The notes beneath the pieces were generated by a model. It saw only the letters and a list, made by a program, of their open reading frames with translations, was not told the origin of the DNA and did no database searches. Positions 1-8,360 of a DNA stretch of 10,662 nt are shown here, piece by piece. Positions within the stretch are counted from its first letter, which is position 1. Each line of letters begins with the position of its first letter. A program made the translations under genes and the position numbers. The stretch comes from Halovenus sp. (lineage in GTDB: Archaea > Halobacteriota > Halobacteria > Halobacteriales > Haloarculaceae): positions 1 to 10,662 of the forward strand of contig JAQCNG010000119.1 in the NCBI GenBank assembly GCA_028275145.1. Reading direction: 5' to 3'.

Positions 1-242
1 AGATGCCCATCGAGGTCCACATGCCGACGCTGCCGGGCGAGGAGAACCCGCCGACCGACGTAGACGGTGACGACAAGTACGAGGACGTCGACGGCGACGG
101 AGAGCTCAATATCTTCGACGTTCAGATGCTGTTCAACACCTTCGAGGACGGCATGATGGACGAGCACGGCTGGGCCTTCGACTTCAACGACGACGACGAG
201 GTCAGTATCTTCGACGTGCAAGGGCTGTTCAACGAACTGTAG
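1..242 (+). CDS. C-terminal fragment of a dockerin-domain surface/secreted protein (5' end outside window)
   Basis: The frame is open from the window edge to a TAG at 240-242, so only the last ~79 residues are seen. They hold two Ca-binding dockerin-type half repeats. The first has the acidic loop DVDGDGELNIFDVQ followed by a helix (MLFNTF). The second has DFNDDDEVSIFDVQ followed by GLFNEL at the very C-terminus. The segment before them (PPTDVDGDDKYEDVDGDG) is the proline/acidic lead-in common in haloarchaeal dockerin tails. Each repeat resembles an F-hand, a Ca loop plus one helix, and the near-identical IFDVQ cores point to internal duplication. In bacteria dockerins bind cohesins. Haloarchaeal dockerins are mostly found on secreted or cell-surface proteins with no known cellulosome, so the partner here is unknown. 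The catalytic or adhesive part lies upstream of the window, so the protein's function cannot be stated. No cohesin gene is visible here. The ATG at 3 is probably internal. Confidence 0.8.
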   Translation, partial: MPIEVHMPTLPGEENPPTDVDGDDKYEDVDGDGELNIFDVQMLFNTFEDGMMDEHGWAFDFNDDDEVSIFDVQGLFNEL

Positions 243-269
243 CAGGTCGGCCATCTCGGTCCGGCCCCG

Positions 270-277
270 ATTTATCC
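270..277 (+). promoter_or_regulatory. Candidate TATA box for trmJ
   Basis: TTTATCC at 271-277 lies in the only AT-rich stretch after the dockerin stop. With the usual ~25-nt spacing, transcription would begin near 298-302. That gives a leader of about 35-40 nt carrying the Shine-Dalgarno at 326-333. This differs from the leaderless geometry of most promoters in this window. Inferred by eye only. Confidence 0.4.
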
Positions 278-297
278 GTCCGAGGTTGAGCGGTCGG

Positions 298-306
298 TTG
301 TTTTTT
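298..306 (+). terminator. T-rich tract, possible terminator of the dockerin gene
   Basis: About 55 nt after the dockerin stop lies TTGTTTTTT (298-306), standing out in GC-rich surroundings. Archaeal RNA polymerase terminates at U-rich tracts, so this may end the upstream transcript. It sits just downstream of the putative trmJ TATA box, so it may instead be early trmJ leader. No clear stem precedes it. Confidence 0.35.
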
Positions 307-325
307 GTCGGTTTCGAGCCTACCA

Positions 326-333
326 GAGGTGAT
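326..333 (+). promoter_or_regulatory. Shine-Dalgarno that selects a GTG start for trmJ
   Basis: GAGGTGAT is complementary over 8 nt to the archaeal 16S rRNA 3' end (…ATCACCTCCT). It ends 4 nt before GTG 338, a workable distance, but overlaps ATG 332, which therefore could not use it. This favours GTG 338 over ATG 332 and the upstream TTG 305. Confidence 0.55.
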
Positions 334-337
334 GACT

Positions 338-1081
338 GTGGATAGCCACCAGCGGCCGGCCGGGCGTATCGCGGTGGCGGTGGTCGACGCGGAGACGCCG
401 GGGAACGTCGGCACCATCGCACGCGCGATGAAGAACTTCGGTCTGTCAGAACTGTTGCTCGTGGACCCGCCCGAACTCGACCCCGGCGGGGAGGCCTACG
501 GGTTCGCCGGGCAGGCCCGCGAGGATATCCTCCCGAACGCAACCGAAACCACACTGGATGCGCTCGTCGAGAACTACCACACGGTCGGCTGTACCGCAAT
601 CACAAACGAGGACTCCACGAGTCACGTCCGGTATCCGGTGCTCACGGCCGCGGAACTGCCGGACCATCTCGGTGGTGTCGACGCCGACGTCGCTGTCGTC
701 TTCGGCCGGGAGCGTGTCGGGCTCTCGAACGACGAACTCGCGCGCCTCGACGCTGTCTGCTCGATTCCCGCGAGCGCGGCGTACCCGTCGCTCAATCTCG
801 GCCAGGCCGCCACGGTGGTCTGCTACGAACTCGGCGCGCTCACCCTCGGGGAGACCCAGCATCCCGAGACGCTCCACGAGCGGGCCGACGAGGCCGAACT
901 GGAGCGTCTGTACGAGCGGTTCGACACGTACGTGCGGGCAATCGGTCACCCGGAGCCAAAACAGGAGAAGGCCGGACGGCTGTTTCGCCGCCTGCTGGGG
1001 CGTGCCCACCCGACACCCCGCGAGGTCCGCACCCTGCAGGGGTTGCTCCGTCGCGGGGCCCGCCGGGCCGACGACTCCTGA
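338..1081 (+). CDS. trmJ: TrmJ-type SpoU/SPOUT RNA 2'-O-methyltransferase
   Basis: This is a SAM-dependent 2'-O-ribose methyltransferase of the SpoU (TrmH/SPOUT) class. The archaeal TrmJ group methylates tRNA position 32. Numbering from GTG 338 (247 aa), all three SpoU motifs are present: motif 1 PGNVGTIARAMKNFG (residues 21-35, with the conserved Asn23 and Arg29), motif 2 VFGRERVGLSNDEL (121-134), and motif 3 YPSLNLGQAATVVCYE (149-164). Motifs 2 and 3 form the trefoil-knot SAM site. The tail after ~180 (HERADEAELERLYERFDTYV, then a basic PKQEKAGRLFRRLL segment and PTPREVRTLQGLLRR) matches the C-terminal region that separates TrmJ from TrmH/TrmL and is thought to help dimerisation and tRNA binding. 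The gene stands alone, flanked by the dockerin gene and convergent with the pyrG operon (44-nt gap). The start is chosen on the Shine-Dalgarno at 326-333; ATG 332 would add two residues. The family call is firm. The exact tRNA position is inferred from family knowledge. Confidence 0.9.
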   Translation: MDSHQRPAGRIAVAVVDAETPGNVGTIARAMKNFGLSELLLVDPPELDPGGEAYGFAGQAREDILPNATETTLDALVENYHTVGCTAITNEDSTSHVRYPVLTAAELPDHLGGVDADVAVVFGRERVGLSNDELARLDAVCSIPASAAYPSLNLGQAATVVCYELGALTLGETQHPETLHERADEAELERLYERFDTYVRAIGHPEPKQEKAGRLFRRLLGRAHPTPREVRTLQGLLRRGARRADDS

Positions 1082-1125
1082 GTCGGTGCCGGTGAAGCGG
1101 CGTCGAGTCGGGCCGCGCGGGACTG

Positions 1126-1452
1126 TCAGCTGTCGAGCTCGTCGGCAACCTCGTCGGGGTCGAACAGCGCGGGGTCGAGCGCGAGGTCGGTCTGCCTGCG
1201 CGCGAAGTCCGGCAGTGAGCCGTCCGCGTACACGAGCGCGGTCACGTCGGGGTTGCGTTCTTTGGCCAGCGGAATCGAGGTCGCCTGTTCGAGTTCGGTG
1301 AGCACGTACACGTCGGCGGTGTCGACACCGGCCGCCTCGAGCGTCTCCAGGTTGCCGATATCGACGGCCGTCACGTCGTGTCCTGCCTCGTCGATTGCTG
1401 GTGCGATGTCGTACTCGTCGGTTCCGGTCACGATGACACTCATCATCCTCAT
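1126..1452 (-). CDS. Small RCK/TrkA-N-like protein of unknown function, last gene of the pyrG-guaAb operon
   Basis: A 108-aa acidic protein whose ATG overlaps the guaAb stop (ATGA at 1452-1449), implying translational coupling; in-frame ATGs at 1446 and 1443 are equally possible starts. It reads as a reduced RCK/TrkA-N Rossmann domain: β1 VIVTG (6-10), helix [10 protein letters not shown], β2 DVTAVDI (26-32), then [19 protein letters not shown] (35-53) and [19 protein letters not shown] (60-78). It ends with [19 protein letters not shown] (88-106), resembling the end of an RCK N-lobe. The usual GxGxxG loop is replaced by TGTDEY (9-14), and about 20 residues around β3 are missing compared with the TrkA fragment at the end of this window. 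Such proteins follow pyrG/guaAb in haloarchaea, and I recall them carrying a DUF or a misleading 'CTP synthetase' label. It has no amidoligase or glutaminase motif and is not a CTP synthase. Its function is unknown; a regulatory or ligand-sensing role is only inference. Confidence 0.75.
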   Translation of the reverse strand: MRMMSVIVTGTDEYDIAPAIDEAGHDVTAVDIGNLETLEAAGVDTADVYVLTELEQATSIPLAKERNPDVTALVYADGSLPDFARRQTDLALDPALFDPDEVADELDS

Positions 1453-2360
1453 TCGTACTCGATGGTCGCCGGCGGCTTGTGCGTAACGTCGTAGACCACG
1501 CGCGCGACATTCTCGTTTTCGCCGGTGATGCGTGACTGGATGCGCTGGAGTGTCTCCCAGTCGAGTTCCTGTGCGCGGGCGGTCATCCCGTCGCGGGATT
1601 CGACCGAGCGGACGGCGACGACCCAGCCGTGGACCCGGTTGTCGCCTTTCACCCCCGTTGCCTTTCCCAGCACGGCCGCGAACGCCTGCCAGGGGTCGTA
1701 GCTCTCGAGTTCCTCCTCGACCACGTGTGTCGCCTCCCGCACGACAGCGAGTTTCTCCGCGGTAACCTCGCCGAGTACGCGCACCGCGAGCCCCGGCCCG
1801 GGGAACGGCATCCGCTCGGCCATCGCCAGGTCGAGTTCGCGCGCCACCTCGCGGACCTCGTCCTTGTAGAGGTCGCGCATCGGTTCGACGATGCCGTCGA
1901 AGTCGATGCGCTCGGGGAGTCCGCCGACGTTGTGGTGGGACTTTATCGTACCCTCACTCTCGATACGGTCGGGGTAGATTGTCCCCTGGACCAGGTGGGT
2001 GGCGTCCACCTCGCGGGCGACGGTTTCGAACTCCCGGATGAACTGCTCGCCGATCGCGTGGCGTTTCTGCTCGGGGTCGGTGACCCCCTCGAGTGCGTCG
2101 AGAAACCGGTCACGGGCGTCGACGATTCGCAGCGAGTCCATGTACGCAAACGTCTCCCGCACGGTGTCGGTCTCGCCCTTGCGCATCAGTCCGGTGTCGA
2201 CGTAGACCGGGGTGAGCTGGTCACCGACAGCCTCGTAGGACAGTGCCGCCGCAGTCGAGGAGTCGACCCCGCCCGACAGCGCGATGACGGCGTTCTCGTC
2301 GCCGATCGCCGAGCCCACCTCCGCGATTTTCTCCTCGACGAACTCGTCGACGTCGACCAT
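1449..2360 (-). CDS. guaAb: GMP synthase (glutamine-hydrolysing) subunit B, ATP-pyrophosphatase subunit
   Basis: Converts XMP to GMP by adenylating XMP with ATP and aminating it with ammonia from a separate glutaminase subunit, the last step of guanine nucleotide synthesis in the cytosol. The 303-aa protein has the PP-loop SGGVDSS (29-35) and the internal signature [21 protein letters not shown] follows, then the GMP-synthase dimerisation domain ending [17 protein letters not shown]. There is no class I glutaminase domain, as expected for the split archaeal enzyme; subunit A (guaAa) must be encoded elsewhere. The same frame stays open far upstream inside pyrG, but the start is fixed at 2360 by an AGGAGGTG Shine-Dalgarno seven bases before ATG and by loss of family similarity upstream. 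It overlaps the pyrG stop by one base (TGATG) and the next gene by ATGA, so the three genes should be co-translated. Confidence 0.95.
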   Translation of the reverse strand: MVDVDEFVEEKIAEVGSAIGDENAVIALSGGVDSSTAAALSYEAVGDQLTPVYVDTGLMRKGETDTVRETFAYMDSLRIVDARDRFLDALEGVTDPEQKRHAIGEQFIREFETVAREVDATHLVQGTIYPDRIESEGTIKSHHNVGGLPERIDFDGIVEPMRDLYKDEVREVARELDLAMAERMPFPGPGLAVRVLGEVTAEKLAVVREATHVVEEELESYDPWQAFAAVLGKATGVKGDNRVHGWVVAVRSVESRDGMTARAQELDWETLQRIQSRITGENENVARVVYDVTHKPPATIEYE

Positions 2361-4024
2361 CAGTTCCCACCTCCTGCGGTCTGGCTGACACCCTGTGTGG
2401 TGGTCGCTCCGGTGTCGAGAGCGGCATCGAGCAGTCCGACAAAGGGTGGGCTGGCGCGGGTCGGACGCGAGCGGAACTCGGGGTGGAACTGTGTCCCGAC
2501 GAAGTACGGATGTGCCGGGAGTTCGACCAGTTCCATCCGGCGGCCCGACTGGCCCGAGAAGACCAGCCCCGCGGCCTCGAGGTCCGGGATGTAGTCGGGG
2601 TTGACCTCGTAGCGGTGGCGGTGGCGCTCCTCGCAGTCGTCCCCGTAGAGGTCGTGGGCGAGGGTCCCGTCGCTGATGTCGGTGGTGTGTGTGCCCAGTC
2701 GCATGGTGCCGCCCATGTCGTCGAGTCCCTCCTGTTCCGGCAGAATGTCGATAACCGGGTGGGGTGTGCTCTCGTCGAGTTCCGCCGAGTGTGCGCCGGT
2801 CAGTCCGAGCACGTTGCGTGCGTACTCGACGACCGCCATCTGGAAGCCGAGACAGAGGCCGAGAAAGGGTACCCCCTGCTCGCGGGCCTGCTGGATGGCC
2901 CGTATCTTCCCCTCGGTGCCACGGGAGCCAAAGCCACCGGGCACGACCACCGCGTCTATCTCGGCGAGTTGGCCGTCGCACCCGTCCGCGAGCGTCTCGG
3001 CGTGGACCCACTCCCGCTCGACGTCGACCCCGAGCTCCAGTCCCCCGTGTTTCAGCGCCTCGTGGACCGATATGTAGGCGTCCTCCAGTCCGTACTTGCC
3101 GACCACCGCAACGGTCACGGTTTCGGTCGCCGCGCGGGTGACCCGGTCGCGCCACTCGGTGTTTGACTCCGCCGGGGACAGCGCCTCCGCGCGCAGGCCG
3201 AGGCTGTCGAGCACGAACTCGTCGAGACCCTCCTCCTCCAACTCGAGGGGCACGCGGTAGATATCCTCGACGTCGGGGTTCGAGAACACCGCGGCCTGTG
3301 GGACGTCACAGAACAGCGCGATCTTCTCGCGGGTCTCCTGTTCGAGGTGGTCGCTGCATCGACCGACCACGATATCCGGGCGGAGACCGATGCTGCGCAG
3401 TTCCTTGACACTGTGCTGGGTGGGTTTCGTCTTCTGCTCGCCGTTTTTCGAGTAGGGGACCAGCGTCACGTGCGCAAAGAGCACGTCCTCGTCGTCCTGT
3501 TCGATTGCGAACTGCCGGAGCGCCTCGAGATACGGCATCCCCTCGATATCGCCCACCGTGCCCCCAACCTCCACGATGCAGACGTCGCTCCCCACGGCGG
3601 CCTCGCGCACCCGGCGTTTGATATCGTCCGTGACGTGGGGGATTATCTGGACGGTCTTGCCGAGATACTCGCCCGCACGCTCGTTCTCGATGACGTCCTG
3701 GTAGACTTTCCCCGTTGTGATGTTGTGGTCCGAGGTCATATCGAGACCCAGAAACCGCTCGTAGTTGCCCAGGTCGAGGTCGACCTCACCGCCGTCTTTC
3801 AGGACGTACACCTCACCGTGTTCGAAGGGGTTCATCGTCCCGGCGTCCACGTTGAGATACGGGTCGATCTTCACCGCGGTGACGTCGAAACCGGCGTTTG
3901 CGAGCAGTCTGCCGGTGCTTGCGGCCGTGATTCCCTTTCCGAGTCCGGACATCACACCGCCCGTCACAAAAATGAACTTCCGCCCCAGACTCGGGTCGTA
4001 GTCCCGCTCAGATTCGGTCGGCAT
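2360..4024 (-). CDS. pyrG: CTP synthase (glutamine hydrolysing)
   Basis: Makes CTP from UTP, ATP and glutamine, the last step of de novo pyrimidine nucleotide synthesis. The 554-aa length is close to bacterial PyrG (~545). The N-terminal amidoligase domain has the P-loop [11 protein letters not shown] (21-31), the [21 protein letters not shown] region (54-74), [15 protein letters not shown] (154-168) and the UTP/CTP-binding [16 protein letters not shown] (198-213). The C-terminal class I glutaminase domain (about 302-535) has [12 protein letters not shown] and the nucleophile Cys391 in GLCLGFQ. The other two triad residues are His514 and Glu516 in TQFHPEF. All catalytic residues are intact. 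It is the first gene of a three-gene operon with guaAb and the RCK-like protein. A TATA-like box about 26 nt before ATG 4024 suggests a leaderless mRNA. The frame covers the whole conserved domain, so the start is secure. Confidence 0.97.
   Translation of the reverse strand: MPTESERDYDPSLGRKFIFVTGGVMSGLGKGITAASTGRLLANAGFDVTAVKIDPYLNVDAGTMNPFEHGEVYVLKDGGEVDLDLGNYERFLGLDMTSDHNITTGKVYQDVIENERAGEYLGKTVQIIPHVTDDIKRRVREAAVGSDVCIVEVGGTVGDIEGMPYLEALRQFAIEQDDEDVLFAHVTLVPYSKNGEQKTKPTQHSVKELRSIGLRPDIVVGRCSDHLEQETREKIALFCDVPQAAVFSNPDVEDIYRVPLELEEEGLDEFVLDSLGLRAEALSPAESNTEWRDRVTRAATETVTVAVVGKYGLEDAYISVHEALKHGGLELGVDVEREWVHAETLADGCDGQLAEIDAVVVPGGFGSRGTEGKIRAIQQAREQGVPFLGLCLGFQMAVVEYARNVLGLTGAHSAELDESTPHPVIDILPEQEGLDDMGGTMRLGTHTTDISDGTLAHDLYGDDCEERHRHRYEVNPDYIPDLEAAGLVFSGQSGRRMELVELPAHPYFVGTQFHPEFRSRPTRASPPFVGLLDAALDTGATTTQGVSQTAGGGN
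2368..2375 (-). promoter_or_regulatory. Full-strength Shine-Dalgarno for guaAb inside the pyrG 3' end
   Basis: On the minus strand AGGAGGTG lies 7 nt before ATG 2360, within the last pyrG codons (Ala-Gly-Gly-Gly-Asn). It matches the 16S 3' tail over eight bases. Together with the TGATG stop/start overlap it supports internal initiation or re-initiation for guaAb and decides its start. Confidence 0.85.
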
Positions 4025-4048
4025 ACTGACGGTGTGCAGGCAACGGGC

Positions 4049-4060
4049 AAAACCGTTTCG
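4049..4060 (-). promoter_or_regulatory. Promoter of the pyrG-guaAb operon (BRE plus TATA)
   Basis: On the minus strand the block CGAAACGGTTTTGC (4060-4047) contains a purine-rich BRE-like CGAAAC and a TTTT core (4052-4049). The core is centred ~26 nt before the pyrG ATG at 4024. This is the spacing expected for a transcript starting at or within a few bases of the ATG. It lies in the 66-nt gap after maeB, so the operon probably has its own promoter rather than reading through from maeB. Confidence 0.6.
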
Positions 4061-4090
4061 ACCGTCCCGCCGTGTGTCTGTGCGAGCGCC

Positions 4091-6346
<2,256 letters not shown>

Positions 6347-6369
6347 AGGCCGCATACACCGGCTGACAC

Positions 6370-6374
6370 AAAAA
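6370..6374 (-). promoter_or_regulatory. TATA-like box of maeB
   Basis: On the minus strand GCTTTTTGTG has a TTTTT core at 6374-6370, centred 26 nt before ATG 6346. This fits a leaderless mRNA starting at that ATG and argues against the longer frame reaching 6406. Confidence 0.55.
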
Positions 6375-6412
6375 GCGCTGTGGAGCGCCCCGCACGGTCC
6401 TGGCACCCGGAA

Positions 6413-6433
6413 GGCCCATTGGTGGGCCGGGCC
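6413..6433 (+). repeat. Hairpin just before the thiamine-binding protein gene, with two alternative right arms
   Basis: GGCCCA (6413-6418) and TGGGCC (6423-6428) form a perfect 6-bp inverted repeat around TTGG. A second GGGCC copy (6429-6433) follows directly, so the left arm could pair with either. The structure ends 11 nt before ATG 6445 and covers the place where a leaderless TATA box would be expected. Confidence 0.5.
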
Positions 6434-6444
6434 AACGGTCCGGC

Positions 6445-6762
6445 ATGACCGTCACGGCGTTTCTGACCGTCTCGCCCGACACCGAGGGGAGCATGGCACC
6501 CGCAGTCGCAACCGCAGTCGAGACACTCGAGCAGTTCGACCTGGAGTACGAGACGACGCCGATGGGGACGATTCTCGAAGCGGAGAACGTCGCCGAGGTG
6601 TTCGACGCGGCCCGGGCCGCTCACGAGGCGCTCGACGCGGACCGCGTCGGCACGTTCCTGAAAATCGACGACAAGCGGACCGTCGACGACCCGGCGAGCG
6701 CGAAAGTCAGTGCGGTCGAGGCGGAACTGGGCCGGGAGGCGACCAGCAGACACACCGAGTGA
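6445..6762 (+). CDS. MTH1187/YqgV-family thiamine-binding protein (DUF77)
   Basis: A 105-aa cytosolic protein of the MTH1187/YqgV (DUF77) family, a small ferredoxin-like fold whose characterised members bind thiamine or related pyrimidines. Family features seen are an N-terminal strand [10 protein letters not shown], the conserved [26 protein letters not shown] segment (about 38-63), and the strand [12 protein letters not shown] (67-78) followed by a final helix [11 protein letters not shown]. In bacteria such proteins often sit with thiamine transport genes. Here there is no thiamine gene nearby, so the ligand is family inference. It is divergent from maeB (98-nt gap) and convergent with pncC. 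ATG 6445 is the only sensible start. Neither a clear TATA box nor a Shine-Dalgarno precedes it; a hairpin occupies the region. Confidence 0.8.
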   Translation: MTVTAFLTVSPDTEGSMAPAVATAVETLEQFDLEYETTPMGTILEAENVAEVFDAARAAHEALDADRVGTFLKIDDKRTVDDPASAKVSAVEAELGREATSRHTE

Positions 6763-6869
6763 TACGGTCGTTCGTGATTATCTTCGTGGCCACGTCACAG
6801 ATAGGTCTGTCAGGGCGTGATACACACAGTTTGTTTCACCATGGCGGTAAAGAGTCACGAACGACCGTA
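6763..6869. repeat. Intergenic element bounded by 15-bp perfect inverted repeats, with nested palindromes
   Basis: TACGGTCGTTCGTGA (6763-6777) has its exact reverse complement at 6855-6869, separated by 77 nt. The left arm begins at the first base after the TGA of the thiamine-binding gene. The right arm ends 29 nt short of the pncC stop. The interior holds the 10-bp palindrome CGTGGCCACG (6785-6794), ACAGA/TCTGT around TAGG (6797-6810) and a T-rich GTTTGTTTC. No target-site duplication flanks the arms. It could be a bidirectional terminator or 3'-end structure for the two convergent genes, a small ncRNA, or a miniature inverted-repeat element. Sequence alone does not decide. Confidence 0.7.
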
Positions 6870-6878
6870 CGAGGCGTC

Positions 6879-6891
6879 TGGCGGCCCGCCA
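6879..6891. repeat. Short palindrome just after pncC
   Basis: TGGCGG-C-CCGCCA is a perfect 6-bp inverted repeat around one central base, 8 nt beyond the pncC stop codon. It may add to the 3' structure of the pncC transcript, though as RNA only an inner 4-bp stem with a 5-nt loop could form. Confidence 0.35.
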
Positions 6892-6898
6892 AATGTTC

Positions 6899-7399
6899 TC
6901 AGGCCGTCTCCCCGTCGACGGCCGCCAGCAGGTCCGCGAGCGCCTGCTGGGTGAACTGCCGCTTGCACTCCTGCCGGGTGCCGTCGAACTCGTGGCGCTG
7001 CACGGAGACGGCAGACTGGTCTCGGTTCCGGCCCGCGACGCCGATGTACACCGTTCCGACCGGGCTCTGTGGTGTCCCGCCGCCGGGGCCGGCGACACCG
7101 GTCGTGGAGACGCCCCAGGCGGTGCCCGATAGCTCACGGACGCCGGTGGCCATCTCGCGGGCAGTCGGCGCGGACACCGCGCCGTGTTCGTCGAGCGTTG
7201 CCGGGTCCACACCCAACAGTTCCACCTTCGCCGCGTTCGAGTACGAAACCACCCCGCGGTCGAGGTAGTCACTCGACCCGGGCACGTCTGTCAGCCGCGA
7301 ACACACCAGTCCGCCGGTGCTCGACTCGGCCACCGCGACCATCGCGCCGGCCGCACGGAGGCTGTCGCCGACGCGTTCGAGAGGATAGCTCTCTGTCAT
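6899..7399 (-). CDS. pncC: CinA C-terminal domain protein, nicotinamide-nucleotide amidohydrolase family (PncC)
   Basis: A 166-aa stand-alone CinA C-terminal domain. Characterised members deamidate nicotinamide mononucleotide to nicotinate mononucleotide, recycling NAD breakdown products. The core motif is present as [20 protein letters not shown] (24-43), with the catalytic Ser26 of the AES-x-TGG motif; most relatives read AESCTGG, so Ser27 replaces the common Cys. Next come [16 protein letters not shown] (49-64) and, further on, [20 protein letters not shown], the glycine-rich substrate loop. The N-terminal MoaB-like domain of full-length CinA is absent, as in PncC. It follows psmB on the same strand with a 75-nt gap and converges on the thiamine-binding gene. 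ATG 7399 gives the family's usual N-terminus. No strong TATA box is visible, so read-through from psmB is possible. The activity is inferred from the family. Confidence 0.88.
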   Translation of the reverse strand: MTESYPLERVGDSLRAAGAMVAVAESSTGGLVCSRLTDVPGSSDYLDRGVVSYSNAAKVELLGVDPATLDEHGAVSAPTAREMATGVRELSGTAWGVSTTGVAGPGGGTPQSPVGTVYIGVAGRNRDQSAVSVQRHEFDGTRQECKRQFTQQALADLLAAVDGETA

Positions 7400-7474
7400 C
7401 TCTGTGAATCTGTTGTCACACCCATCAGGGGACCGGTGTCGGTCGGTTCCACTGTCACGCTCTGACGACCGTGC

Positions 7475-8191
7475 TCAGGTGTCGAACTCGTCGAGGTCGT
7501 AGTCTTGGATGTCGACGCCCTCCTCGGTGACAGTCGCGAGGTAGACGCCGTTGCCCGACCCGGTGTCGCGCTCGGCGGCGGCCTCGACGCTGGCGACGGC
7601 GGCCTGCTGGGCAGCCTCGACGGACATATCCTCCTCGTAGCGGTCCTCCAGGGTTCCGTAGGCGACGGTCAGCCCCGACCCCGTGACGGTGTACTTGTCC
7701 TCCATCACGCCGCCGGCGGGGTCGATGCTGTAGACGTGTGTGCCCTCGTCGTCGATACCGCCGAGCACGGGGTTGATAGCCAGGAACGGGCCGCCGCGTG
7801 CGAAGTTGCCCGCGAGCGTCGAGAGGGCGGTCATGCTCATCTGCTTGTCACGGCGGGACTGGTAGAGGTTCACCTCGGCACGGAGCGTCCGGATGAACGA
7901 CTGCGCGCCGCCGACGCTCCCCACGAGCGTCAGCGCCGCCGTCGGGTGAATCTGTTCGACCTTCTGGACGTTCTTGTTCGAGACGAACCGGCCGCCGAGA
8001 CTCGCCCGCATGTCCGTCGCAACGACCACGGCATCCTCGGTGGAGATGCCGATGGTGGTCGTTCCGGTTTCCTTGACAGCGGCCTCGTCGCGCTTGCCGT
8101 CCGGCATGGAACCCAGCTCCGGCTCGTGAGGGTCTGTCTCGAATCGCTGTGCGGGATGCGCTCGGTCGCCCGAGAATGTTCCGTCCTGCAT
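7475..8191 (-). CDS. psmB: 20S proteasome beta subunit with propeptide
   Basis: Forms the inner catalytic rings of the archaeal 20S proteasome, which degrades proteins unfolded by PAN-type ATPases. The 238-aa precursor has a 43-residue acidic, hydrophilic propeptide ending ETG. Autocleavage before TTTIGIS should expose Thr44 as the N-terminal nucleophile (mature Thr1). Mature Asp17 (ATDMR) matches the family acid. The catalytic lysine corresponds to mature Lys34 (NVQKVEQI) because the loop is one residue longer than in Thermoplasma. Later blocks match the family: LTLVGSVGGAQSFIRTLRAE, GGIDDEGTHVYSIDPAGG, YTVTGSGLTVAYGTLE, and ERDTGSGNG near the C-terminus with the Asp and Ser of the active site. 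A Shine-Dalgarno AGGAG lies six bases before ATG 8191; Met29 would shorten the propeptide but has less support. The alpha subunits are encoded elsewhere. pncC follows on the same strand. Confidence 0.96.
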   Translation of the reverse strand: MQDGTFSGDRAHPAQRFETDPHEPELGSMPDGKRDEAAVKETGTTTIGISTEDAVVVATDMRASLGGRFVSNKNVQKVEQIHPTAALTLVGSVGGAQSFIRTLRAEVNLYQSRRDKQMSMTALSTLAGNFARGGPFLAINPVLGGIDDEGTHVYSIDPAGGVMEDKYTVTGSGLTVAYGTLEDRYEEDMSVEAAQQAAVASVEAAAERDTGSGNGVYLATVTEEGVDIQDYDLDEFDT

Positions 8192-8197
8192 TAGTTT

Positions 8198-8222
8198 CTC
8201 CTAGTGGAGCCGCACGTAATAA
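8198..8222 (-). promoter_or_regulatory. psmB start signals: TATA-like box and Shine-Dalgarno
   Basis: On the minus strand TTATTA (8222-8217) is centred ~28 nt before ATG 8191, the position of a leaderless promoter. AGGAG (8202-8198) lies 6 nt before the same ATG. A transcript using this TATA box would start near the ATG and exclude the Shine-Dalgarno. Either the start lies a little further upstream, or there is a second promoter. Confidence 0.5.
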
Positions 8223-8232
8223 CCTACCTGTT

Positions 8233-8288
8233 CGGGTGGATGCACCGCCGGGAGTGAGAGAACTGTGACTGCCACGTGGGGCCACCCG
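8233..8288. repeat. Inverted repeat and CACGTG palindrome in the psmB/DUF555 divergent gap
   Basis: CGGGTGG (8233-8239) has its reverse complement CCACCCG at 8282-8288, with the palindrome CCACGTGG (8272-8279) just inside the right arm. These lie between two divergent genes and could be a regulator site, but at this GC content 7-bp repeats arise by chance. Confidence 0.25.
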
Positions 8289-8360
8289 GAGCGTACGTGT
8301 CAGTGCAGTTGTCGGTCCCGAATCAAAAAGGACGTGTACGTGCCGGTCATTCTTTCGGAT

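Noticed and set aside
1126..1452. Annotating the small operon protein as a CTP synthetase
   Set aside because: It has none of the amidoligase or glutaminase motifs; the name would come only from its neighbour pyrG.
446..1510. Minus-strand 354-aa frame antisense to trmJ
   Set aside because: Arg-rich translation with no motif, opposite a gene with three intact SpoU motifs.
2361..3155. N-terminal extension of guaAb (568-aa reading of the frame)
   Set aside because: The extra residues are Arg/Gly/Pro-rich out-of-frame pyrG. The Shine-Dalgarno at 2375-2368 and the family N-terminus fix the start at 2360.
6763..6869. Calling the inverted-repeat element an insertion sequence
   Set aside because: It has no transposase frame and no flanking target duplication, and is only 107 bp. 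It is kept as an unexplained repeat.
8265..8360. 32-residue N-terminal extension of the DUF555 protein
   Set aside because: The extension is Cys/Arg/Lys-rich, unlike the acidic body of the protein, and the family begins at the MNYRVVLEA equivalent at 8361.
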